Positions 34,875 through 46,002 of a DNA stretch of 64,000 bases are shown in pieces. The position numbers were made by a program, and so were the translations under genes. The notes beneath the pieces were generated by a model, which saw nothing but the letters and a program-made list of their open reading frames with translations, was not told the DNA's origin and searched no databases. Each line of letters begins with the position of its first letter. Position 1 is the first letter of the stretch. The DNA lies in the NCBI GenBank assembly GCA_947650285.1, contig CANTFL010001342.1, positions 496,001 through 560,000 on the forward strand, given 5' to 3'. This DNA is from Hyaloperonospora brassicae. Its lineage: Eukaryota; Oomycota; Peronosporomycetes; Peronosporales; Peronosporaceae.

Positions 34875-35263
34875 TGTAACGGGGCAGCCCGTTACATGGA
34901 ATTGTCACTTTAAGGAAAGTGACAATAAAGAATATGAAGTAAAATTTTATTTAAACAATATCACCAAAGTGGTGATATTGAAGGGTCGACCAAAGAGTCT
35001 GCTCATTGGTTAATATCTTGATGATATCAACCCACCAATCGCCGCAAGACGCGCGCAATGAGTGGTGACGAGACGTCACCATACACTCAGTTATATTAGC
35101 ATAATTAAGTTAAGCCAAACAGAGAGACAGTAACAAAAGACTTAATTATATTAATACAACAGTTTTACTTTTCCCTTATCTACGCTTCCTCGTTTGCCTC
35201 GTGTACGCTTAACGGGGTACGATACACTTGCGTTAAGTCCACGCAAGGGTGTGCCCCGTTCCA
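34875..35263 (+). repeat. E4 3' LTR
   Basis: 389 bp, TGTAACGGGG...CCCCGTTCCA. 3'-type U3 allele, identical at the diagnostic positions to the 3' LTRs of E2 and E6. About 5% different from the E4 5' LTR. Confidence 0.9.
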
Positions 35264-35727
35264 CCAGCTCTCAATGGCGATTTATGGCAGCAACGACGAT
35301 CCATGCTATTTGGTTAGCGCGTCTACAGCTTCGACACACCATAGATGCATATCAGTCCTCGCTGCAAGCTATAATCAATTCTATGGTCTACAATGCATTG
35401 CGCTACTTTCAGTTTCTGGTATACGAGTACTATAAAAGTTTATAAGCTGCTTTATAGCGAGCCGTGACAGGCGCGCTGGCTGAGAGCCTGATTGAGCAGC
35501 TTATGCCGATTATCCACCAGCGACCTGTCTGCAGTCGGATTCTAAATCTTCTTTTTTTCGACGACGGCTCACGGGCCAATCCAGGACCAGGTGGGTTTAA
35601 TTCGTTTGTGGTACGCTTTGAAACGGACATGCAAGTGGCAGAGGTAATTTGTGCAGCGAGCATGTCCTATGCTCAGGCTGACATGACCAAAAACACGTCA
35701 TAGTACTAGGGCATCATCCACGGGATC
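35264..35727 (+). pseudogene. LINE ORF2 C-terminal part with RNase H
   Basis: Frame 35281-35445 (MAATTIHAIWLARLQ) matches the segment between RT and RNase H in such LINEs. Then 35557-35595 encodes FDDGSRANPGPGG, the signature start of a type I RNase H, followed by a degraded NN-x-AEY-like segment with two stops near 35701-35709 and GIIHGI, where E5 begins. The domain is truncated. It shows that the LINE belonged to an RNase H-bearing L1-like group. Confidence 0.7.
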
Positions 35728-36204
35728 TGTAACGGGGTTACACTTCGACTGATAGTCGACAATAGGTGTGGTACACACAAGGGATGGGATCCCCTTGAAA
35801 GTAATATTAGAACACAATTATCAATTGTTGAAGACTGATGTCTGTCAACAATTGATTTCGAGATCTTTTCATCGGTTTATTTAGGACATAAGTGAGTAGG
35901 TTATTTACTTTGTTCTACGGTGTTCTTTTGGATTAAAAGAAGAAATAAAATTCAGTTCCCATTTTGATCAACATAAGACACGTGCCTTGCGAGGCGTCTC
36001 GATTGGAAGAGCTAGCAACGCCTGTAAAGGTAGCTGCTCTTGAGCACTCTGTGCTGTGATTCTCTTGAATCGTTTGGTCCCCCTGGAACAGGGACCGTAA
36101 GCTCTCTGAGCTTGTTGACTCTTTGAGTCGGGTTCGTTGAACCAAAGTTGCTCATTGAGCGTTAAGTCTTCCTCTGACTTGAGGAGCTGTGTAGCTCCGC
36201 TACA
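35728..36204 (+). repeat. E5 5' LTR
   Basis: 477 bp, very close to the E3 5' LTR and sharing its 5'-type U3 allele. Confidence 0.9.
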
Positions 36205-36206
36205 CT

Positions 36207-36217
36207 TGGTAGCACTT
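36207..36217 (+). other. E5 primer binding site
   Basis: TGGTAGCACTT, 2 nt after the LTR. Confidence 0.65.
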
Positions 36218-36263
36218 GTAGTCAATCTACACCTGAGTCGGTAAAGACTGATCCTCTGTGAGG

Positions 36264-37326
36264 ATGGAGCAATCCACACCCCTCTCTGATGCTCAAAAGG
36301 TCGCGCTTGAGAATCTGACCGCGGCCGTAGGCCCTGAGTATGTGGAGTTTCTAGCTGCACAAGGTCCCGATGTGCTCAATGCACGAGTCGAGACCTTCAT
36401 ACAGTATGGAACGGCCCTTTTAGGGAAGGTTCAAAACCAAGTAGCGTCGGCTATGCCAACACGCTACGTGGCGATGCCACCTGAAGAGGCTAAGCCTCGT
36501 CCCCTTCGGGTGGACGTTAAACACTACTCCGGGAAGGAGGGGAGAAACCTGACCCTCTGAATCCGTGAGATTGAGATGGCCATGAGCTCTGGTCTTATCT
36601 CACTTGAGAACCAGCGGGTCTAGCTGGCCATCTCCAAGCTCGATGGAAGAGGGAGAGAGTGGGCTCTGACGTGTGGCACGTCGGTCGACTTGGCGTTTCC
36701 TAAATGGGATTCGCTCAAGCTAGACCTATTGCGAGTTTTCTCGCCGCCTAACCAGGACTATCGCGGGCGCTCACGATTCTTGTCTACCCGTCATGGTAAG
36801 AATGAGCTAACGGACTTTGTCCAAGAGTTGAGAACTCTTATGGCTGCTATGCAGTCTGACCCTCTTCCTGAGACAGTCTATGTGACTGTCTTCATGGAAG
36901 GTCTTCGTAATGGCGTTGCCAGGACCGAGGTGTTTCGGGTCCATCACTCTACTTTTGACGAGGCTGTTAGCATCGCTCAAAATGCTGAGCACAACTTCAA
37001 GTCGGCCAGACTTGGTTGGAATGGATACAACCCAAGCTTTGCAAGGGCAACCTCTGCGAGCACCTCGGCTTACTGTAAGCCAGAACCGATGGATCTCAGC
37101 TATGCTGAAGATAAAGGTGAAGCGGAGCTTCATGTTGCAGAGTAACGACAGAAAGTGAAACACTGTTATATGTGTGGAATCACTAAACACTTGCGTCCCA
37201 CTTGTCCTTTGCGCAAGCAACAACCGACTGCTATGGGTCGAAACCCCAGCCACAACCAAAAACCTGTATGGCACGGGGAAACGTCGACACCCAGTAGGCG
37301 CAGGGCACCCTACTGGGGGCAGAACT
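36264..37326 (+). pseudogene. E5 gag
   Basis: ATG at 36264 (MEQSTPLSDAQKVAL). TGA near 36560 and TAG near 36620 are shared with E3. A private TAA at about 37143-37145 interrupts before the CCHC knuckle [14 protein letters not shown]. The frame ends just beyond the junction hairpin. Confidence 0.75.
37290..37317 (+). promoter_or_regulatory. E5 gag-pol junction hairpin
   Basis: CCCAGTAGG (37290-37298) pairs with CCTACTGGG (37309-37317). Gag reads through it; the protease frame (-1) is open only downstream of a TAG within the left arm (37295-37297). Confidence 0.4.
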
Positions 37327-38460
37327 GAGTTATGTCACTTCTCTACGAGGTAGAGTGAAACAGGGCTTAGCCACACCGAGCTAAGTGTCCACCAGCACCG
37401 AGAGTGGATACAAGCCTGGCTTGTTAGTCGCCGAGGCGAAGATGACAGGCTTTGAGAAGCATTGGTCGATCCTAATCGACTCCGGAGCATCATGCAATCA
37501 TGATCGACGTCGTTCCCTTGAGGGAAGTCAGAGATATGCTGAAGCGCTCAAAGGCCATGAAGGTGATCCGATCACCGTTCGTTTAGCGACTAGTAACTCG
37601 CGTCACGGTGCCATAAGTTCCGTAGAACTTAGGTGTGAAGTTTTTGGACTTTGACATCATTGAACGCTGTCTTGTCCTCGATTTGGATTCGAGAGACTCT
37701 CATCCTGGGTATGGCTTGGCTTGAACGTCATGAGACATGGATTGATTGGAGGTCTAAGACCTTAGGCGCCACGCGCAATGTTTCTAGCGAAGCTTTGGAG
37801 AGTCATGAACCCACCTTTGCTAGGTAACAAAAGCGCTATTGGCGCGAGCCATTGACGGAAGATGTCAATGTGCTGGACATTAGTATGTCAGAGTTAATTA
37901 ACTCCAATGTCAATGAAATCAATATTGAGCGGAGCTCTTTCACCGTATGTGAAGAGAGTTATACTCCGTTGAGTGATACTCGTTGTGATACTGAGTCACT
38001 GCACGCTGCAGGCATGGTTGGCCTAGGGCCGAGACATCAAGAATGTAATTCCTCTGATGTGAGTGGGGTGGCACGTAAAATTTTACCAAGTGAGGGCGGC
38101 CGAGGTGGCACCTCACTGAATGTCGGTAATGACATTGTTGGCGAGAAGCCATTGTGTTCAGGGCTAGGCCCGAATGCAGTACGTGAAGTGGTACGTGTAA
38201 ACCCACTGGGTGAAGTGTCCGAGTTACGTAACACTTCGCCAGATGTCGTTCAAGACATGAGCTCTCGTATAGAGCGTGCTAAGATAAATAGCAACCACGG
38301 GGACCCTACTGTACCGGCCTCTAGGAGGCGTAAGGTTTCTTTGAGGATACAATCACAGTGTAGGGTGACAACTGTTAAGCGCCCAACGTCTAAGAAGTCA
38401 CGAAGTGATAATAGAAAAAAAACTATATACACTTGTCAATGGGTTGACTGGTCATGTTGA
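37327..38460 (+). pseudogene. E5 protease and linker
   Basis: Protease in 37385-37654 with ILIDSGASCNHDRRRS. Linker frame 37852-38460 is rich in Ser, Asn and Val and has no recognised domain. Confidence 0.7.
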
Positions 38461-38545
38461 TGGCAACATTAGTCTTGAGACTCTTCCATCTTTGGACACT
38501 TTCTTTGAACTAGACGAGATGTCTGACGGCTAATTTAGCCAAGTC

Positions 38546-40135
38546 TTGCAGGCCGGAGAATTATACGAGTTAGTGGTCATTCGACCGGACATTGAGTTGA
38601 ACTCATCCTCGTTATTGGACTATTCTGTCCTTGAGGACAAAAAGGCGGCATTGGATGCCCGTAGTAGATCGTCAATCCTTAAGGATCCTCTTGCTCCGTT
38701 CTATCCTTTGGTAAAGGAATTTCAGGACGTGGTGTGTCACAACCCACCGTCCGTTTTGCCTCTCGATAGAGGTGTAAGTCATAAAATTGACTTGGTTCCT
38801 GGAATCAAATACTGCGTAACACGGCAGTGGCCTTTACCGAAGGAACAGTGTGACGTCATTGACGAATTCTTTTGTGCAAAGCACGCGGCAGGAATGGTAC
38901 GTGAGAGCAAATCTCCCCATTCCACACCGACCTTCTGTGTCAAAAAGCCCAATGGGAAGTGGCGCATTGTTCATGCTTACAATAAGCTTCATGCAGCCAA
39001 CATCCCGACTCAGACACCAATTCCGAGGAAGGATGTTCTTCAGAACAACATTGTGGGATGTAAAGTGTACAACACGCCCGACTTAGTCGATGGTTATTAC
39101 CGGCTGCTCATGCGAGAAAGCGATATTCCGCTGACAGCGGTCAGCACTTCAAGCGGCATGCTCTGGGAGTGGCTTGTTATGCCTCAAGGGTTATCAAATG
39201 CTCCGGCTACATTCAATCGTCTTGTGACACAATTGTTCAGACCTCACAGAGGTTATGCGCAGACGTACTTTGACGACATCTTTGTCCATAGTCGTGCTAT
39301 GAACGGTCGGTCAGATGTGGACAATCACATTGACCATTTACAAGCGGTGCTCGAGTGCATGACAACGAATAAGTTGTACGCCAACGCGTCTAAGTGAATC
39401 TTTGGAGCAGAAGAGATTCCCTTTTTAGTGTGCTATATTGGTAAGCGAGGCCTTAGAGCGGATCCCGCTAAGGTAAAAGCCATAGTTGATTGGACGGTTC
39501 CAAAGAACCAAAAAGACTTACGTGAGTGGGTTGGCCTTGCCAATTACTTACACAAGTACAGTGCGAATTACGCAGATATGGATCGGCCATTATCCAATCT
39601 CCTTAAAAAGGATGTGGAATGGTGCTGGACTAGCACCGAGCATGATGCTTTTCAAGCAGTAAAGGAGAGTCTCCTTCATGCCCCAATCTTGGCTTTGCCT
39701 GATCATGATCGATCTTTCAGTGTCGTCTGTGACGCATCTGACTTTCCCATAGGCATCGCTCTATTACAGACAGATTCTGATGGACGGGAACGCGTAATTG
39801 CGTTTGAGTCTCGGCAGACTAAGGCTGCAGAAAAGAACTATCCTGTTCATGACAAAGAGCTACTTGCAATGAAGTATGCCCTCGTCAAATTCAGAGTTCA
39901 TATTCTTGGCTCTAAGCCGTTTGTGATCTATACAGATCATTCGTCACTACGCACTGCGACCCAGTCGCCTCACCTCTCTCAGAGAATGGCTCGCTGGCTT
40001 TCCTTCTTTGCCGAATACAACTTCGAGGTGAAGTATAAGCCGGGCAAGCAGAATGCTTGGCTGATGCGTTGTCACGCAGGCCTGACTATGAGCTTGCTCA
40101 TGTTACGACTCTGTCGTCGTCGGTCACTTACCTAA
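38546..40135 (+). pseudogene. E5 reverse transcriptase and RNase H
   Basis: RT frame 38546-39397 with [11 protein letters not shown], ended by TGA 39395-39397. RNase H frame 39428-40135 ends in the shared frameshift. Only a few residues differ from E3 over about 500 codons. Confidence 0.85.
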
Positions 40136-41734
40136 TCCGTACGGCATATGCCAAGGATGAACACTGTGTAGCTCTGCTACGTGCTCTAGGGAGCGAGTAG
40201 TTTAAGGACTCGGACATAGAATTATCGGCACGGTTACGTGCGAGGTTACATCGATATTCTATCGATCAGGGCCTGTTGGCTATAGCACGGATGTGGAGGA
40301 TACCCCTCGCATCGTTGTCCCTCATGATGAGGAGTTGAAGTATCGGATCCTCTATGAGGCACATGATACTGCGTTGAATGGTTATCTCGGTCGTGAGAAG
40401 ACCTACGGCTCAGATAGCCAATGCTATTGGTGGTCCAAACTATACAAATAGGTGAGCACATATGTGCGTACGTGTGAAACGTGTCAACGGGTGAAACCCT
40501 CACCTCACGCGGCCGCGTCGCTGGCTTGTTTGCCTAACCCAAGGGGTGTTGGGAGTTCATCAGCATGGATTTACTGTTCGATTTACCCAAAGATTCGTAT
40601 GGAAATACGGTTATTGTGGTCTTTGTTGACCGTTTAAGCAACTTGGCTCATTTATCGGCGGTGCCGGATACCATTGATAGTGAGGGCACAGCTGCGCTAT
40701 TTATTGATCGAGTGTTTCGACGACACGGTTTGCCGTTGGCAATTGTCTCTGAAAATGATCCTCGCTTCACTGGGAAGTTTTGGAGATCCATCTTCAAGGT
40801 GCTCGTCACACGTTTGGACATGTCTAAGGCGGATCATCCGCAGACTGATGGTCAAACCGAGCGAGTAAATCGCATCATCGGCGACATCTTGCGCAGTGTT
40901 TGCGCTGAAACGCCTAAGCGTTGGAGTTCGATGCTCCCTGTCGTTGAGTTTGCGTTGAATAACGCCGTGCATGCCTCCACCGGCTACACACCGTTTTATG
41001 TGAATGGTCTCACACACCCTCACGTTCCGTTAACGCTATCACTGCGTGGTTTAGGGCTTGGTGGGGGAGGAGTAGCCGATCGGCTTGCTAATATCAGCTC
41101 TGCTACTGTTAGCAAACAGGTAAGCGAGTTTCTCGCAACGCGATTGAATGTCTTACGACATGTGCGTGACGCACTGGCTGATAGCCAAGACAAGCAGAAG
41201 GAACAAGCTGATGCTAAAGGCAGAGGTTCTATTGAACTTTATGAGGTCGGAGACCAAGTTCTACTCAATGCTAAAAATCTACCTACAAATGTAGTGTCTG
41301 CTGTCTTCAAGACAAAGTTGCGCTCGCGCTTCATTGGACCATTTACGGTCGTCGCCAAGAAGGGACTTGCGTATAGGATCAACCTTCCGCTCAAACTGCG
41401 CACACACCCCGTGTTCTACGTTGGTTTGCTTAAGCCGTATCGGGATCCGTCCCACGTGAACTTGGAGGCGCTTGCGCCAGGTAGGATGGCCTTGCCATCG
41501 GTTGCTGAATCCGTATCAGGAGGTCAAGCTGAGCCTCCATCCCGGCTTGGCCCAACTCCAACGCCTGGACACGGGCTCGCATCGCGTCAAACGCACTCTG
41601 GGTCTTACTCAATGTCTCACGGAGACCACTCATCTCGAGAAGCATCTTCTCATGCTCTCCTTCGGTATACCGACCACCTCCGACGCTGCTCGATGAGCAA
41701 GGGAACCACCAGTTCCATGTGGAGCGACTCCTGA
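40136..41734 (+). pseudogene. E5 integrase
   Basis: Degenerate zinc module up to CETCQRVKP (about 40470-40500), then a 389-codon open frame (40565-41734) with the full DDE core, NAVHASTGYTPFYVNG and the GPF module. It is the most complete integrase frame in the window, although the upstream part is broken. Confidence 0.8.
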
Positions 41735-42728
41735 AACGACGTCGTCATCAGGGTCAATACCAGTATCTGGTGAAGTGGCGAGGGTACCCGGAGTCGGAGA
41801 ACTCATGACAGTATGAGACACCCCTTCGGCAGGATTGCCCATACGCCGTTGATGTTTTTGAAAATCGCGGCAAGGGCCCCCCTGTGACCAAAGACGCTTC
41901 TCACCAATAGTGGTGGAACCAGGTGGGTAGTTGGGTCCCGCTTGACACACACCCACGTCAGCTGGCACAGCCGGAGCATATCGTGTGCGAGTTCGCAACC
42001 GGTCTCTGGCCTTAATCATAGCGTAATCATACCGAAGCTTTCGTTCTAGACAAACGTCTGCCACATCGGCACTTGATCTGAGATCTACCATGCTGCTGAA
42101 GTGTCGTTTCCGATGCCCCCAATCGAACAAAAGCGTTGTCTTCTTCCTCCTGTGATTCGCCTGCGAATAGGAGTATGGGTATTCCCTTCATCGGTGGAAC
42201 CGGTGCACCCCGTGCTTGCGTGTCAAGTCGCAACTTGTATTGACTAAGAGTCGTCAAGTGGGTTTGCAGGTACCTCTCACGAAGTGCCTGTCGACTCGCC
42301 ACCTCGTCAGAAGATGTTGGCTTAGCGCCGATAGCCCACGTTGCCAAAGAACGACCTGTCATGTGGCGTATACGCTCTTCCACATTGATTGGTGTGAACA
42401 GATAGCCACGACGACCCTCAAGGGTTGCAGCAAGCTGCGTACGGCGCTGAGCGCTCTCCTCTCTTTGGATGTCCACCTGTTGTTGCTCATCGAGTGTTTG
42501 GTAATGATTGCATCACCCACAAGAAGTGTTTGATGCGGCGCCGATGGCGCGTTGGCTTCGCCACGCTCGGCAAATGGGTTTGGTGCAGTATGAGGCATGC
42601 CTCTTGCACTGGTGCGTCGGACATTTTCCTCTCGTCACCATGGATATCGGTATCGCTCCCATAGTCACCTCCACATCGATGCCGAGGTAGGATGAGAGAG
42701 TCGAGGACTCATGGGGTGGCGATGCCAT
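41430..42728 (-). pseudogene. E5 antisense ORF, broken
   Basis: Pieces 42027-42476, 41630-42130 and 41430-41645 on the minus strand correspond to those of E3, with a coiled-coil end. One frameshift separates the N-terminal half from the rest. Confidence 0.45.
41713..41823 (+). pseudogene. E5 chromodomain
   Basis: FHVERLLKRRRHQGQ, YLVKWRGYPESENS, then a stop at the conserved Trp, as in E3. Confidence 0.75.
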
Positions 42729-42836
42729 GTTATTTTGTGCTTTGCCAACCGTGAGGTTAAAGCGCACACACACCGTTCTCTTCGAGGAAATAATTCGATT
42801 GACGTTTTGTGGTAACTTCAGTCTGGTGGGGGAGGG

Positions 42837-43419
42837 TGTAACGGGGTTACACGTCAACTGGTAGTCGATAATAGGTGTGGTGCACATAAGGGATGGGGCC
42901 CCTCTTAAAGTGATAGTAGAACACGAGTATCAATTGTTGAAGACTGATGTCTGTCAACCATTGATTACAAGATCTTTTGAAAGGTTTATTGTGGACATCA
43001 GCGAGTATGTTAATTTCGTTACTCTAAGGTGTTCTTTTAGGTTAAAAGAAGAAATAAAATTCAGTTCCCATTTTGATCCGATATACACGTGCATCTTTGA
43101 GGCGTCTTGTGATCGTTGAGGAGATAGCAACGCCTTGTTAAGGTGGCTACTCCTTGTGCACTCTGTGCGTTTGATTTTTTGAATCGTTTGGTCCTCCTGG
43201 AATAGAGACCGTAAGCTCTTTGAGCTTGTTGACTCTTTAAGTATGCTTCTTTAAATCAAACCTAAGCTCTCTGAGCTGTTGACTCTCTGAGCCGGGTTCT
43301 TTGAATCAAGCCTAGGCTCTCTGAGCTGTTGACTCTTTGAGTCGGGTTCGTTGAACCAAAGTTGCTCGTTGAGCGTTAAAGCCTTCCTCTGACTTAAGAA
43401 GCTGTGTAGCTCCGCTGCA
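42837..43419 (+). repeat. E5 3' LTR with internal tandem expansion
   Basis: 583 bp against 477 bp for other family B LTRs. The extra length is a roughly 51-bp unit present three times at about 43211-43365. Elsewhere it is clearly more diverged than the other family B LTRs. 3'-type U3 allele. Preceded by polypurine GGTGGGGGAGGG. Confidence 0.8.
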
Positions 43420-43879
43420 GTTGCTCTCTGAGCCAACCACTTGGACACGCAACTATTCTGATTGCTTTCCGTACCGAAACGGCTGATGCCAGACGAAATC
43501 ATTTGTTCATCACAAACCTGTCCAACGTCACAAATGAACACATTCCCACAGGACTACCGGTCTACTGCGCCGGAAAAGGCGCACAACTAAACCCTTGTTG
43601 GCAAACATACGCGTTCACGGCGTGGATGTGTAGATGTTGTAGTTTGCCTTGACAAGATCGAACGCAGCTCGAAGCTTTCGTAGACGCTGCGTTCAGGCTA
43701 GTGCCACGCAATTGTACAAGTTTCCTGGTCTACCGGAGCTCTTCGAGCATCAAATCTAGTTTCGAGCCCTGAAAGAGGTCAGATGTATGCGACATTGTGC
43801 AGGTGACAATCGCCTGATGTCGAAGGCCATTTTGAATGACTAACCTCTTCACGTCATGAAGGGGTGCAGATGCGGTATG
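43420..43879. other. Spacer between E5 and E6
   Basis: No recognised gene. Short coding-like pieces occur in several frames. A small frame reaches the E6 insertion point and continues beyond it at 51860-51940. This may be the remaining 3' end of the LINE, but I cannot show that. Confidence 0.4.
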
Positions 43880-44270
43880 TGTAACGGGGCACACCCTTGC
43901 GTGAACTTAACGCAAGGGTATCGGTGCCCCGACAGACGTACACAAGGCAAGCGAGGAAGCGTAGAATAAGGGAAAAGTAAAACTGTTGTATTAATATAAT
44001 TAAGTCTTTTGTTACTGTCTATCTGTTTGACTTAACTTAATTATGCTAATATAACTGAGTGTATGGTGACGTCTCGTCACCACTCATTGCGCGCGTCTTG
44101 CGGCGATTGGTGGGTTGATATCATCAAGATATTAACCAATGAGCAGACTCTTTGGTCGACCCTTCAATATCACCGCTTCGGTGATATTGTTCAAATAAAA
44201 TTTTACTTCATATTCTTTATTGTCACTTTCCTTAAAGTGACAATTCCATGTAACGGGCTGCCCCGTTACA
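43880..44270 (-). repeat. E6 3' LTR
   Basis: 391 bp, 3'-type U3 allele. Confidence 0.92.
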
Positions 44271-44403
44271 TCACCCCCTCCTTAACTGATCGTCACCGTG
44301 TGACTATCGAAAATAATGGCGGCCACCCGTTGGTTACCATTGGGACAGGGAACACTTGTTGGGTCCGTTCCATTCACTTTCCGCTCGACCTCGCATAGTT
44401 AAC

Positions 44404-46002
44404 ATGTCTATGCGGGGTGACTCAAGGCACACAGAGTCTGTGCCATCTTCTGCGGCAGACGATTCTTCGTCTGCTGCTCGTTCTTCGCCTGCAGCAAGAG
44501 GTGCTGCAGGTGCACGCGGTAGAGCACCGCGTGCGCATGACGACCCCGACATTGAGGTCATCTACTCTGGCGAGTCAGACGTGTCTGACTCGGGCAATGC
44601 TGCAGAGGCGTCTCGATCACCGGCGACGCCTCAGTGTTCGCCAAGGCCACTGCCAAACGAACGGACTCGTGAGTTGCATCACAGTCTGTTCGGCAGTGAT
44701 GACGAATCTGGTGATGAGTATGTTTGCTCATCACCGCGATCAGCTCGTCCTCCTTCGCACGAGCGACTTGACGATGGTGCAAGCCATCGTCATACTGACA
44801 ACCGTGGTACCAACAAAGGTACCACCGTGAATCGTGATGAGCTGAAGCCGTGGCGTTTGCCCGAACGGCTCATCAATAGCTTGTCTCACGAGACAAGCCA
44901 ACACCATCAAATACTCTTTTTCGATGCGACTGAGCTTCACGGCTTGACTCCCAACGCGAGCAACTTTCGCGCTAAAGAAGACTTTTATCTCGATTTATTC
45001 CTTAGACATCGATGGTACAACAGCAACTAAAAGCGTGACAAAGCCTCGCTTTTGGCTGCGTGGAACGCGTTCGTCCAAAACGTAAAGAATTTTGGACGAG
45101 AAGGGTGGCTCAAGAAACTTGAGGCGACACGCCTCAGGTTCGAAAAGCGAATGTCAACCGGTGCCAGATACTGGTTGCACTGTTTGTCGAGTGAGGCAGA
45201 CATTCCTTGCCTCATATGGGTAGACCCTTGTGCGAGTTGTGTTGTCAACTCGCAGCGTGCACATAGGGACGTGTATTCCCTAAGTTTGCCCTGGGGAAGG
45301 GCAAACATCTCGGCTGAGATGCGTGGCGCGATTGCAAACTTGCAATCCGTCTACAAGCACCTAGGGCGCGTATTAACCGATGGTCTTTCGGACCAATCGG
45401 ATGAGTCTCGTCATACTGGCGGACGAGACCTTCAACATCCATCAACAGCTGAGAGTGGGTCTCCCAGCTGTTCCAAGAGGGTGTACACCCCAGCCACTGG
45501 ACGAGGTAGCTCGTCCTTGATCCTGAATCGTCACGATGGTTCAAGATACGCTCCACTAGGAAGCGTTGACCACCGTGAGAATCCATCAAAGGATGTGGTG
45601 GAGGAAGAAAAACCTCCTCCAGATGATTCGGTTCACCATCTCGACCCTCACGAGATGAATCGCGCAATCGATGAATTGCGAGATGACTTAAAGCACGAGC
45701 GCGACCGGCGCTACGCTTTGACAGATACCGTGCGGAAGAACCGCAAGGATCACGAGGCTGATCGGGCGAGGGATCGCGCCGATTATGCCACGGCGCAGCT
45801 TCAGGTCGAGCGGGATGTCCTCTCCCTATTCGGCGAGCTGGCGACAGCTCGCGGGGAGATATCTCGGTTGAGTTCCGAGGTATCTTATCTGCGCGACCAG
45901 ACGGGTCGTCTGGAGCGCGAACGCAAGAACTTGATGGATTTTCTTGAACGTAAGGTCTATCTTCATCGGAAGAAGAAGGCTCGTACAGACAGTTCGGCCT
46001 GA
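44404..46002 (+). CDS. E6 antisense ORF (opposite strand to pol), one stop
   Basis: ATG 44404 to stop after 46002, interrupted only by TAA 45028-45030. The downstream part (45052-46002, 316 codons) is open and includes a conserved Cys/Trp-rich centre (SSEADIPCLIWVDPCASC) and the C-terminal coiled coil. Near-identical to E4. Confidence 0.55.
45410..45567 (-). pseudogene. E6 chromodomain
   Basis: Same motifs as E4, in frame 45245-46144. Confidence 0.78.

Larger units (their letters stand above)
27288..35263 (+). mobile_element. E4: Ty3/Gypsy chromodomain element, family A
   Basis: A plus-strand 8.0 kb copy with all domains recognisable. Its left end is degraded (TGGAACCGAGG instead of TGTAACGGGG) and the last bases of its right end are TTCCA. 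Flanks ACTAC and CCAGC do not match. To the left lies LINE endonuclease and to the right LINE sequence just before RNase H, so about 2-3 kb of LINE RT is missing. This suggests deletion or recombination at the element rather than a clean insertion. Polypurine tract AAGGAGGGGGTGA at 34862-34874. Confidence 0.9.
35728..43419 (+). mobile_element. E5: Ty3/Gypsy chromodomain element, family B
   Basis: Plus-strand counterpart of E3. Internal sequences are nearly identical, including the nonsense codons in gag, the TGA in RT and the frameshift after KPGKQN. Flanks GGATC and GTTGC do not match, and the 3' LTR is longer and clearly more diverged than the 5' LTR. The right end may therefore come from an older family B LTR by recombination. 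Confidence 0.88.

Noticed and set aside
27288..35263. Inverted repeats of family A as CRISPR-like or attachment-site arrays
   Set aside because: The arms are all different sequences spread through coding DNA; there is no repeated unit or spacer structure.
9044..43419. E2-E3 and E4-E5 as arms of one large inverted duplication
   Set aside because: Inversion of E2-E3 would give the order B, A on the plus strand, but the order found is A, B. The spacers between elements also differ, and E2 has its own target duplication.
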